Below the pieces are notes generated by a model, which was given only the letters and a program-made list of their open reading frames with translations, was not told the DNA's origin and ran no database searches. A stretch of 7,631 nt of DNA from contig CAKNAD010000140.1 in the NCBI GenBank assembly GCA_929200515.1, forward strand, positions 1-7,631, in the 5' to 3' direction. Of the stretch, positions 1 through 6,674 are shown piece by piece (the first letter of the stretch is position 1; every line of letters starts with the position of its first letter). The DNA comes from Candidatus Gorgonimonas leptogorgiae. Its GTDB lineage: Bacteria; Pseudomonadota; Gammaproteobacteria; Pseudomonadales; Endozoicomonadaceae. Position numbers and translations under genes: made by a program.

Positions 1-530
1 GGGAAATTTAATAATAGCGGGCAATCTTCAATATACAATTCATCTTTTATACTTGAACCACTGGATATTTTTGTTAGTTTTTCCATGTTATAAAGAGATA
101 AAGACTTTGTATTTATTATGCCGATATCATCTATCTTGCATTTGAAGAAGCTAATAGAATCTGCTGTGCTTTTTAATGGTAATCTATTCTTGTTGTTAAA
201 GTTAGATATTTTAATACTATTAGCCTGAATAGTATTAGGTAGCCAGACACTATCATTTTTATATGATAAACGTCCTTCAACTTTTACAGCAGACATAGCA
301 GCACCCATGGTTCTTACTTTTTTATTAAACTCAACGGCAGATATTGTTTCTACAACATGGTTTTCTAGCTGGGTAGATGGCATGACTGTTCTTGCTGATA
401 TATTATCATTAACTAATAAAGGATTTAAATCTGTGGAAGTATTGTAATTTGTTGAAACTTCAGGTACTTCATAGTGTTCAGAGTTAGTTAGTTCTAAATT
501 TTTATTATGATTTATATTAATTGGATTCAT
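1..530 (-). CDS. Leucine-rich-repeat-like protein, N-terminal part (runs off left edge)
   Basis: The frame stays open from an ATG at 528-530 to the window edge, giving 176 codons with no stop. A GGA-type ribosome binding site (TAGGAATTAACA, then ATG) supports this start. The first 90 or so residues are polar and Asn/Ser/Thr-rich, with no signal peptide or membrane segment. From about residue 100 the chain shows spaced short hydrophobic strands (SIKISNF, SISFFKCKI, SLSLYNMEKL, ELYIEDCPLLLNFP) at roughly 20-residue intervals. This resembles the LxxLxL pattern of leucine-rich or related solenoid repeats. Such proteins often bind proteins and include secreted effectors of intracellular bacteria, but that role is inferred. 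It is transcribed divergently from acs. The C-terminus, and so any catalytic domain, is not visible. A beta-helix or an ordinary hypothetical protein remains possible. Confidence 0.72.
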   Translation of the reverse strand, partial: MNPININHNKNLELTNSEHYEVPEVSTNYNTSTDLNPLLVNDNISARTVMPSTQLENHVVETISAVEFNKKVRTMGAAMSAVKVEGRLSYKNDSVWLPNTIQANSIKISNFNNKNRLPLKSTADSISFFKCKIDDIGIINTKSLSLYNMEKLTKISSGSSIKDELYIEDCPLLLNF

Positions 531-689
531 TGTTAATTCCTACCGTTCAATAATTTCTGATTATAATAATTTAGTTGTTATTAATTAATAAAAAGTACAC
601 CCTCTACTTTATAATATATTTTTTGTTTTAGTTAGCCGTTATTACATAACCTAATACTAACTATATTCTTTATTAGTTTAATTAATTGC
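531..689. promoter_or_regulatory. Divergent AT-rich spacer with weak promoter candidates
   Basis: This 159-bp gap separates the divergent LRR-like gene and acs, so promoters for both should lie here. A TATAAT reads toward acs at 610-615, and another reads toward the LRR-like gene at 560-565 (minus strand). Neither has a convincing -35 hexamer at 16-18 bp. The calls rest on the -10 boxes and gene geometry only. No operator repeat or riboswitch-like fold was seen. Confidence 0.35.
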
Positions 690-2627
690 ATGTCATTTAT
701 GCATATGTATACTAATTATGATGTCTTAGATTACCACAAACTGTATAAAAAGAAAAGGGGCTTTATGCTTGCAAATAATATAGATACAAATTTTTGGGAT
801 AAACAAGCGACTAATTTAATATCTTGGTTTTCTAAATGGCATACTACCTATTCAGGCAGTTGGGATACCGGAGATACTAAATGGTTTGCTGGTGGTAAGT
901 TAAATGTTAGTTATAATTGCATAGATAGACACTTGCCAGATAAAGCAAATAGAATTGCATTTATGTGGGAAGGTAATGAAATAGATCAAAATATTAATAT
1001 TTCTTACCAGCAACTACATGATGAAGTATGTAAATTAGCTAATGCCATGAAAAACATGGGAATTAAGAAGCACGACAAAGTTTGTATATATTTGCCAATG
1101 CTTCCTGAAGCAATTTTTTCAATGTTAGCTTGTAGTCGTATAGGTGCTATTCATACCGTAGTATTTGCTGGATTTTCTCATAATGCTTTACTAGATAGAA
1201 TACAAGCCTCAGAAGCTAAACTAGTTATCACCGCCGATGCCTATATGCGAGGCGATAAATACATCGCTTTAAAAAATAATGTAGACTTAGCCTTAAATAA
1301 CCATCATAACAGCATTGCTAAAGTGGTAGTAGTCGATCAGAGTAAATATATAAAAGATCATAACCATAATATTAACCAAATAGCCGATCGTGATATCCCA
1401 TATGAAGATTTCATTAGCAATCAAGCAGTAGTTTGCCAGCCAGAACCTATGGATGCAGAAGACCCTCTGTTTATTTTATACACATCAGGTTCCACTGGAA
1501 AGCCTAAAGGGGTAGTGCATACTACAGCAGGATACTTACTGCAAAGTTGTATGAGCTTTAATAATGTTTTTAATTATACATCTTCAGATGTTTATTTTTG
1601 TGCTGCTGATATTGGCTGGATTACCGGACATACTTATATTGTTTACGGACCGCTAGCAAATGCAGCTACCAGTGTTATTTTCTCTGGTACGCCAATGTAT
1701 CCAGATGAAACTAGAATATTACAAATAATAGATAAATACAGAGTTAGTATTTTTTATACTTCTCCTACTGCTTTACGTATGTTGATGTCAAAAGGTGAGC
1801 GAGCTCTTAGTTCTAGCTCGCGTCATAGCTTACGGCTATTAGGGTCTGTAGGTGAACCGCTTAACCCCGATGTATGGCGTTGGTATCAGCATAAACTAGG
1901 AAACGATAATTGTAAAATAGTGGATACTTGGTGGCAAACAGAAACTGGCTCTATTATGTTGTATCCAAATGCAGATAACCAGTTACCAGGATCTGTAGGC
2001 AAGTCAACCAATTATATGCCCGTGGTATTACTAGATGATAATGGCAATGAAATTAGCGAAACCGGAACAGGAATGCTAGCTATAGCTAAGCCTTGGCCTA
2101 GCCAAGCACGAACATTATATAATAATCATCAGTTTTTTATGGAAACTTATTTGCAGTGCTATCCAGGGTATTTCTTCTCTGGTGATAAAGCACACAGAGA
2201 TAAAAATGGTAATTTATTTATAATTGGTCGCATGGATGATGTAATTAATGTTTCAGGGCATAGAATTGGTAGTGCAGAAATAGAAAATATTTTAGTTGAA
2301 CACTTTGAAGTTGCGGAAGCCGCAGTAATCGCAACTAGTCATAACATCAAAGGTGAATGTATTAGCGCCTTTGTAAAATTAATAGATGGTTATCAAGATA
2401 GCCCTAAATTATATTCAAAATTAGAGCAACTAATAAATGAAAAAATTGGTGCTTTCGCTCGACCTGAAAATATATTTATTGTAACCGACTTGCCTAAAAC
2501 TAGGTCGGGTAAAATAATGCGCAGAATTTTACGTGATTTAGTTAATAATAAAACAGAATTTGGTGATACCTCTACTTTAACTAATCCTGAGGTAATAAAT
2601 GATTTAAGATTACAAATAAGTAGTTAA
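690..2627 (+). CDS. acs: Acetyl-CoA synthetase (AMP-forming), acetate-CoA ligase
   Basis: This cytosolic enzyme converts acetate, ATP and CoA to acetyl-CoA, AMP and pyrophosphate through an acetyl-AMP intermediate. The 645 residues match the usual length (about 650) and the family motifs appear in order: the phosphate-binding loop YTSGSTGKPKG (about 264-274), WITGHTYIVYGPL, GSVGEP, DTWWQTETG (412-420, with the Trp of the acetate pocket), the hinge motif GRMDDVINVSGHR (Asp517) and the C-terminal LPKTRSGKIMRRILR. Its adenylation Lys is residue 608, matching Lys609 of the E. coli enzyme. No key residue is missing, so the gene looks functional. The start is uncertain. From 690 there is no clear ribosome binding site, but residues about 15-35 (YHKLYKK...TNFW) align with the family N-terminus. 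An ATG at 765 is preceded by AAAAGGGG and would give 620 residues. The gene stands alone, with no visible pta/ackA or acetylase partner. Confidence 0.95.
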   Translation: MSFMHMYTNYDVLDYHKLYKKKRGFMLANNIDTNFWDKQATNLISWFSKWHTTYSGSWDTGDTKWFAGGKLNVSYNCIDRHLPDKANRIAFMWEGNEIDQNINISYQQLHDEVCKLANAMKNMGIKKHDKVCIYLPMLPEAIFSMLACSRIGAIHTVVFAGFSHNALLDRIQASEAKLVITADAYMRGDKYIALKNNVDLALNNHHNSIAKVVVVDQSKYIKDHNHNINQIADRDIPYEDFISNQAVVCQPEPMDAEDPLFILYTSGSTGKPKGVVHTTAGYLLQSCMSFNNVFNYTSSDVYFCAADIGWITGHTYIVYGPLANAATSVIFSGTPMYPDETRILQIIDKYRVSIFYTSPTALRMLMSKGERALSSSSRHSLRLLGSVGEPLNPDVWRWYQHKLGNDNCKIVDTWWQTETGSIMLYPNADNQLPGSVGKSTNYMPVVLLDDNGNEISETGTGMLAIAKPWPSQARTLYNNHQFFMETYLQCYPGYFFSGDKAHRDKNGNLFIIGRMDDVINVSGHRIGSAEIENILVEHFEVAEAAVIATSHNIKGECISAFVKLIDGYQDSPKLYSKLEQLINEKIGAFARPENIFIVTDLPKTRSGKIMRRILRDLVNNKTEFGDTSTLTNPEVINDLRLQISS

Positions 2628-2637
2628 AAATATTAAC

Positions 2638-2662
2638 TTGATAGCTAATTATTAGCTATCAA
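2638..2662 (+). terminator. Hairpin just after acs, possible terminator
   Basis: Two 11-nt arms (TTGATAGCTAA and its exact complement) enclose a 3-nt loop, starting 10 bp after the acs stop. Position and perfect pairing suggest transcript termination or 3'-end protection. No T-run follows directly and the stem is AT-rich, so it is not a classical intrinsic terminator. Confidence 0.5.
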
Positions 2663-2712
2663 ACCGCATAAATTCAGCAACTTGATATTTTACACTTTTT
2701 TTGGTATACCAT

Positions 2713-2741
2713 TTGCAATTTATCCCTATATTTGATATAAT
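2713..2741 (+). promoter_or_regulatory. Sigma-70-type promoter of gene A
   Basis: TTGCAA (2713-2718), a 17-bp spacer and TATAAT (2736-2741) sit 36 bp upstream of the gene A start codon. The same arrangement with nearly the same spacer end (TTTGATATAAT) precedes the paralogue gene B, and this conservation strengthens the call. A TTAAAGG motif follows both -10 boxes. The ribosome binding site AAGGAG (2763-2768) lies 9 nt before the ATG. Confidence 0.7.
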
Positions 2742-2777
2742 GTTCCTTTATTTAAAGGTTAAAAGGAGTTAAGTATT

Positions 2778-4337
2778 ATGGGACCTTCAGTTAATATAAC
2801 AAGCCAAGGTTACTTGGGTAATTTAGATAATTCAGTAGCGCCACAACAAGCAGATAGCAGCCCAACAGCTATACATCAAGATAATCAAATCCCCGCCACT
2901 GATAAGAAAAATATAGTTATTAGGGCATTTAAGTATCTTGCTGATAGAATTGTAGCCGCGGTTAAATTTGTATGGAGTAAAATATTTCCATCTAAACCAG
3001 AAGCAAACAACGAGCAACAGCCACAAGTTGCGGATCATTCCAATAGGCCATCATTTGCTAATCTAGCTCCAGAACAAGAGAATGCTTCTAACAATGAAGA
3101 CTATCAAACTAATAAAACCTCTAGTGATGTGCAACCTTTAGAAGAAAAAAACATATCAAAAGATGAGACAGCACAAGAAATTGTTGAAGGTGCTTCTAAA
3201 GATGCAGAACAAGGTAATATTTCTGACAACAATGATACTAAAACTGAGGGTAAATCTTCTGATAGTTCAACTCCTGTAACGCTGAAACAAGAGAATGAGA
3301 CAAAACAAGCAAGTAATAAAGATGATACTCCCAACAAAGAAGAATTTGAAGATCACAAAAACCAAAGTGATAATCAAGCTTTAAAAACACATATAGAAGA
3401 AAACAATGTTGAAAGTACTTTTAATAATCCAGTTTCACACGAAAGTGGTAACTTTGAAGCAAAAAATAATGCAGAAGGAACAACTGCTGAGGATAGCGCT
3501 AAAGATATAGTACCATCAAGCAGTCAAGATAATACCCCAAAAAACGAAGACCCTAAAGATCATAAAAACCAAAGTAATAATCAAGCTTTAGGAGAAAAAA
3601 TACAAGAAACTAATACTACTAGTGATAAACCTGACAGCTTTATGATGGTTGATAGCGATATCGATAATCCTAGTTATCAGGTTGCACGCTCTCAAAATGA
3701 GGCTAATAAAAATCAGGTAGCAGTTAATGAGATAACAGATATTTTTATTGCTAAGTGGAATAATGTGCAAGATACAGTCATGGATAACTTAGGTATCATA
3801 ACAAAGAAAGCTTATGATTTTATTCTTGATAATTCTAAAATTTACTCCCTAATAAAGGAAACAGTTTTTGACACTAAAAGTAGTGCAATTGCAAATCATA
3901 TTGCCAATTTTATAAAAGATGTTAAAACCGACGAAACAATTCCTGATTATTCTAATGTAAGAGAGATGATAAAGTTCGATAAAGATGAGCTTAAAATACA
4001 TCTTGTAAATCATTTCTCTCACCATGATAAAACTTTAGTAGCATATGACGTATATGACGTGTTGGTTGAAATATACTCTACGCTAGATTATACAACTAAA
4101 AGACTAGACATACTTCCTGATGCCAGCCATATAGCTAAAGCAGGTATAAAAACACTTAATGTTCTGCTAAACCATGCGTACATTAGTTTTTTCAAAGAAG
4201 TAGTATCTGTTGTATACGAGGATGAATCTGCTAAAACAAAAGAAGAAGCAATAGAGCTACTAAATAAGATGGTTAGCAGAAAATTTGGTTCTACATACGA
4301 GCCGGTTACCCAAGAGCAAATAGACCAAATAACGTAA
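2778..4337 (+). CDS. Hypothetical protein, gene A of a paralogous pair (amphipathic module, acidic linker, helical C-domain)
   Basis: I do not recognise this 519-residue protein. It has no signal peptide. Residues 35-84 form a block shared with gene B whose core (NIVIRAFKYLADRIVAAVKF, continuing to KIFPSK near 73) is hydrophobic but studded with Lys/Arg. It is predicted to be a cationic amphipathic helix that could bind membranes or act as a sorting signal. Residues about 85-315 are a disordered-looking linker rich in Asn, Gln, Glu, Asp, Lys and Ser, containing a duplicated stretch (182-202 and 251-271). Residues about 320-519 are helical and partly resemble the C-terminal half of gene B (for example IANFIKDVK...DELKIHLVNHF). 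The gene has its own promoter and a strong ribosome binding site, so it can be expressed independently of acs. Its architecture resembles secreted effectors of intracellular bacteria, which is inference only. Confidence 0.85.
   Translation: MGPSVNITSQGYLGNLDNSVAPQQADSSPTAIHQDNQIPATDKKNIVIRAFKYLADRIVAAVKFVWSKIFPSKPEANNEQQPQVADHSNRPSFANLAPEQENASNNEDYQTNKTSSDVQPLEEKNISKDETAQEIVEGASKDAEQGNISDNNDTKTEGKSSDSSTPVTLKQENETKQASNKDDTPNKEEFEDHKNQSDNQALKTHIEENNVESTFNNPVSHESGNFEAKNNAEGTTAEDSAKDIVPSSSQDNTPKNEDPKDHKNQSNNQALGEKIQETNTTSDKPDSFMMVDSDIDNPSYQVARSQNEANKNQVAVNEITDIFIAKWNNVQDTVMDNLGIITKKAYDFILDNSKIYSLIKETVFDTKSSAIANHIANFIKDVKTDETIPDYSNVREMIKFDKDELKIHLVNHFSHHDKTLVAYDVYDVLVEIYSTLDYTTKRLDILPDASHIAKAGIKTLNVLLNHAYISFFKEVVSVVYEDESAKTKEEAIELLNKMVSRKFGSTYEPVTQEQIDQIT
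2880..3029 (+). repeat. 150-bp module copy 1 (shared with gene B)
   Basis: This block aligns without gaps to 4580-4729, exactly 1,700 bp downstream, with about 19 mismatches by eye. Most differences cluster in the first 30 bp, and many of the rest are silent. It encodes residues 35-84 of gene A, while the codons on either side of it are not alike. Gene conversion or selection on the amphipathic segment would explain this. Confidence 0.85.
3321..3590 (+). repeat. Internal duplication in the gene A linker
   Basis: Two 63-nt copies (3321-3383 and 3528-3590) lie 207 bp apart, in frame, within the acidic linker. Both encode a variant of D(D/N)TP...DHKNQS(D/N)NQAL. The second halves, from GATCA(C/T)AAAAACCAAAGT through CAAGCTTTA, are almost identical, while the middle has diverged. 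This suggests that the linker grew by segmental duplication. Confidence 0.7.
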
Positions 4338-4377
4338 ATACTTATAAGGTTTCTCTAAACTAATAATAAATGATTTA

Positions 4378-4406
4378 TTGTAATTTAGATCTATTTTTGA
4401 TATAAT
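4378..4406 (+). promoter_or_regulatory. Sigma-70-type promoter of gene B
   Basis: TTGTAA (4378-4383), a 17-bp spacer and TATAAT (4401-4406) give the same geometry as the gene A promoter. Both begin TTG(C/T)AATTTA, and both share TTTGATATAAT and a downstream TTAAAGG. Gene B therefore appears to be transcribed by itself rather than only by read-through. The ribosome binding site GGAG (4444-4447) lies 9 nt before the ATG, and the leader is longer than that of gene A. Confidence 0.7.
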
Positions 4407-4456
4407 AGGTCATTAACTTAAAGGAAATATACTACGTACATATGGAGTCATAAATT

Positions 4457-5110
4457 ATGGATAGTTATATAGCTCAAGTACAGAATCAAACAAGACCTAT
4501 TAGCATATCTTCACAATCTGAAGGTACTGATCAAATAGAAAACCAACAAGCACATTGCAGGGCACAAGCATCGGTAGCAGATAATCAAATTCCCACCGCT
4601 AGCGATAGAAATATAGTTATTAGGGCATTTAAATATCTTGCTGATAGAATCGTAGCTGCAGTTAAATTTGTATGGGGTAAAATATTTCCATCTAAACTAG
4701 AAGCAGACAACGAGAAACAGCAGCAAGTTATAGATACTTCTAGCAGTCAGGATGTACTAGAAAATAACGCTTTCACCAGCGAAAAACTGCTTGATGGTAG
4801 GTTGTCAGATGACAATGCAAGAGATAGTATCAGAAAGTTTATATCGGAATTTGAGGAAAACGGCGATATAGCTTCTAATTCTTGTGTAAGTGAGCTTATA
4901 ACCTGTAATGAAAAGCACTTGAAAGTACTTTTTGTGGATGAAGTGAATAAATATTATGTTAAGCTATCTCCAGCAGACAAGTTTGATAAACTATTCGCTA
5001 TGGTAAGATATACAGATGATAAGCTAAAAAATATTCCAAATTCTAAATCTAAAGAAAACCTACTCAAACTTAGGGGTATGATAAAAACATTCGTGGATAC
5101 CACATGCTAG
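4457..5110 (+). CDS. Hypothetical protein, gene B of the paralogous pair (short form)
   Basis: This 217-residue protein of unknown function is a paralogue of gene A. The N-terminal 41 residues are polar and unlike gene A. Residues 42-91 carry the shared block, with the amphipathic core at about 52-80. Only about 20 linker residues follow, including SSSQD, which also occurs in the gene A linker. The helical C-terminal part (about 115-217) resembles the C-domain of gene A: IRKFISEFEENG...EKHLKVLFVDEV aligns with IANFIKDVKTDE...DELKIHLVNHF, and YTDDKLKNIP with YTTKRLDILP. There is no signal peptide, and the chain ends in DTTC. It lies 119 bp after gene A and has its own promoter. The long acidic linker of gene A is absent, so either A gained it or B lost it. 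A shared location or partner for the two proteins is inferred. Confidence 0.85.
   Translation: MDSYIAQVQNQTRPISISSQSEGTDQIENQQAHCRAQASVADNQIPTASDRNIVIRAFKYLADRIVAAVKFVWGKIFPSKLEADNEKQQQVIDTSSSQDVLENNAFTSEKLLDGRLSDDNARDSIRKFISEFEENGDIASNSCVSELITCNEKHLKVLFVDEVNKYYVKLSPADKFDKLFAMVRYTDDKLKNIPNSKSKENLLKLRGMIKTFVDTTC
4580..4729 (+). repeat. 150-bp module copy 2 (shared with gene A)
   Basis: This is the second copy of the block at 2880-3029, encoding residues 42-91 of gene B. The central part (ATAGTTATTAGGGCATTTAA and onward) is identical apart from a few silent or conservative changes. Confidence 0.85.
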
Positions 5111-5117
5111 GTGGTAG

Positions 5118-5139
5118 TGTAGTAGTTTAAACTACTACA
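5118..5139. terminator. Perfect palindrome between convergent genes, likely bidirectional terminator
   Basis: The 22 bp are perfectly self-complementary (arm TGTAGTAGTTT). They lie 7 bp after the gene B stop and 17 bp beyond the stop of the convergent minus-strand gene. A short TTT follows on the plus strand. Only a short loop can form and there is no long T-tract, so termination efficiency is uncertain. The position suits termination from both sides. Confidence 0.5.
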
Positions 5140-5156
5140 TTTAAACTAATAAAATG

Positions 5157-6266
5157 TCACGAGCGTTTTTTTGGCCCTTGAGCATTACTAATAGCAACTA
5201 TTTTCTCAGTTATGAATAGATTTATATCTTTTTTTTGCTTTTGAGGCAATTTACTAAGCTGACTTTTAGGATCATCTAGTTTTTTTCGTAGGTCTGAGAG
5301 TTGATCTGTAGTTGTAGCATTATTGATAGATTTTACAAATGCATTTGCATTCTGAGAAAGCCCTGGAAATGATTTTAGTGGCTTTTGCGGTTGTATGGTT
5401 GTAGCTTTATTATTATCATTAAGAGCAACTATTTTATTAGTTATTAATAGATCTACATCTTTTTTTTGCTCTTTAGACAATTTACTAAACTGACTTTTAG
5501 GATCATCTAGTTTTTTTTGTAGGTTTCTAAGCTGATTTGTAGTTGTAGCATTATTGATAAATTCTGCAATTTTTTTTGTAGCCCTAGGAAACGCTGAAAG
5601 TGATTTTAGTGGCTTTTGCGGTTGCATGGTTGTAGCTTTATTATTATCATTAAGAGCAACTATTTTATTAGTTATTAATAGATCTACATCTTTTTTTTGC
5701 TCTTTAGACAATTTACTAAACTGACTTTTAGGATCATCTAGTTTTTTTTGTAGGTTTCTAAGCTGATTTGTAGTTGTAGCATTATTGATAAATTCTGCAA
5801 TTTTTTTTGTAGCTCTAGGAAACGCTGAAAGTGATTTTAGTGGCTGTTGCGATTGCATGGTTGCAATTTTATTACTATCATTAAGAACAGCTATTCTATC
5901 TTTTATTAACCTATTTACGATATCTTTTTGTTCAGGAGTTAATTTACTCGCATCACTCAGCGGAGCATCTAGTTTTTTCTGTAGCGTTGCTAGTTCTTCT
6001 GTAGATTTAGCAATTCGTATGGAAACTGTAATAAAATCAGGAACGCCAGAGATTAATTCATCTTTTAATCCGTAAGATTTTGCCTTATTTTGTTTAGATA
6101 ATCCTAATGTCTTTCCAGCCCCTTTTATTAATCTTGCCATCGAGACTCCAGTACGAGATACCATTCTATTATTCCAGCGTACTGCCTTATCTACTAAATT
6201 TTTGGAAACATTAGCTGCTGTTTCTATAAAACCTCTTCGTCCTAGCTTCATCCTATAATCAGTCAT
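5157..6266 (-). CDS. Basic protein with four 77-residue helical repeats, function unknown
   Basis: I do not recognise the family of this 369-residue protein. The ATG at 6264-6266 follows AAAGGGAAAGTAT, a good ribosome binding site. Residues 1-74 are strongly basic and partly amphipathic (GRRGFIETAANVSKNLVDKA...), without a classical signal peptide. Four repeats follow: R1 75-151, R2 152-228, R3 229-305 and a shortened R4 306-369. Each has the pattern A.TT.QL..L.KKLD...S..SKL..EQK.DV..LI..KI.ALND, predicted to fold as about three helices, then a QPLKS(L/F) linker. R2 and R3 are identical except near their ends; R1 and R4 are diverged. The chain ends in the basic tail GPKKRS. The gene converges on gene B. 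Host-directed or nucleic-acid-binding roles are conceivable given the charge, but neither is shown by the sequence. Confidence 0.85.
   Translation of the reverse strand: MTDYRMKLGRRGFIETAANVSKNLVDKAVRWNNRMVSRTGVSMARLIKGAGKTLGLSKQNKAKSYGLKDELISGVPDFITVSIRIAKSTEELATLQKKLDAPLSDASKLTPEQKDIVNRLIKDRIAVLNDSNKIATMQSQQPLKSLSAFPRATKKIAEFINNATTTNQLRNLQKKLDDPKSQFSKLSKEQKKDVDLLITNKIVALNDNNKATTMQPQKPLKSLSAFPRATKKIAEFINNATTTNQLRNLQKKLDDPKSQFSKLSKEQKKDVDLLITNKIVALNDNNKATTIQPQKPLKSFPGLSQNANAFVKSINNATTTDQLSDLRKKLDDPKSQLSKLPQKQKKDINLFITEKIVAISNAQGPKKRS
5160..6044 (-). repeat. Coding tandem repeats, 231-bp period, four units
   Basis: The units are R1 5814-6044, R2 5583-5813, R3 5352-5582 and partial R4 5160-5351. 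R2 and R3 match over 188 consecutive nucleotides (5395-5582 against 5626-5813) without a mismatch, and the similarity extends to 5370 with one change. The outer units are clearly diverged, so the central duplication is recent or has been homogenised. Confidence 0.92.
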
Positions 6267-6612
6267 ATACTTTCCCTTTACGCTTAATTGCTTGTAATCA
6301 ATAATTATAAAAATAGTTTGTAATTTATTATATTTTTTAAAATTATCATTTTATGCATCTTATGTATTTATTATAGTATTCTTCAAGTCTAGATATAATT
6401 ATTTTATTAAAAAGAAAAAAATATTGGTATCTTGTAAATTTTTAAAAGAATATTTAATCTCAGTTTCACTAAAAACAGTTTTAGTTACTATTACTCAACA
6501 AATAATACTGTAATTAATATTAATATTTTGTATAAAGTAAACCATTGCAGAAATAGGTAGGAAATTTAATAATAATTTGAATAAAGTTATTGAATTTTAT
6601 TGAAAGTGAGGT
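6267..6612. other. AT-rich non-coding stretch upstream of the repeat-protein gene
   Basis: I see no supported gene in these roughly 350 bp. The part next to 6266 should hold the promoter of the minus-strand repeat protein. A TATAAT reads on the minus strand at 6304-6309, 54 bp upstream of the ATG, but without a recognisable -35 box. The rest is A/T runs with no clear structure. Confidence 0.4.
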
Positions 6613-6641
6613 AAAACCCTCTCCTTTAAAGAGAAGGTTTT
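6613..6641. other. Hairpin resembling an IS200/IS605 end, or a terminator
   Basis: AAAACC and TCTC pair with GAGA and GGTTTT around a 7-nt loop, with one C/A mismatch. Read on the minus strand, CACCATTAAAACC...CTTTAAAGGAGAGGG resembles the start of the element at 6675-6953 (CACCGTAAACCATCGCCCTTTAGGG), in the same orientation. It could be a solo left end of a related insertion. Alternatively it could terminate minus-strand transcripts coming from the beta-barrel gene. Confidence 0.45.
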
Positions 6642-6674
6642 AATGGTGTTGTACTGCTAATTATGTAAGTAATA

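Noticed and set aside
2..16. 15-nt match GGAAATTTAATAATA between the window start and 6560-6574
   Set aside because: It is a short AT-rich match with unrelated flanks, coding in one place and not in the other, so it is probably chance.
2832..3770. Three minus-strand frames of 60-77 codons opposite gene A
   Set aside because: They are antisense shadows of gene A's biased linker and amphipathic block, without ribosome binding sites or coherent protein features.
4338..4377. Terminator search between gene A and the gene B promoter
   Set aside because: Only the short palindrome CTTATAAG was found, with no stable stem or T-run, so read-through into gene B cannot be excluded.
5352..5813. CRISPR-like regular repeats
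   Set aside because: The 231-bp units are contiguous, in frame and coding, with no short repeat/spacer alternation.
5785..6075. Plus-strand 96-codon frame opposite the repeat-protein gene
   Set aside because: It is antisense to a well-supported repeat-bearing gene, has no start signals, and its composition is explained by the opposite strand.
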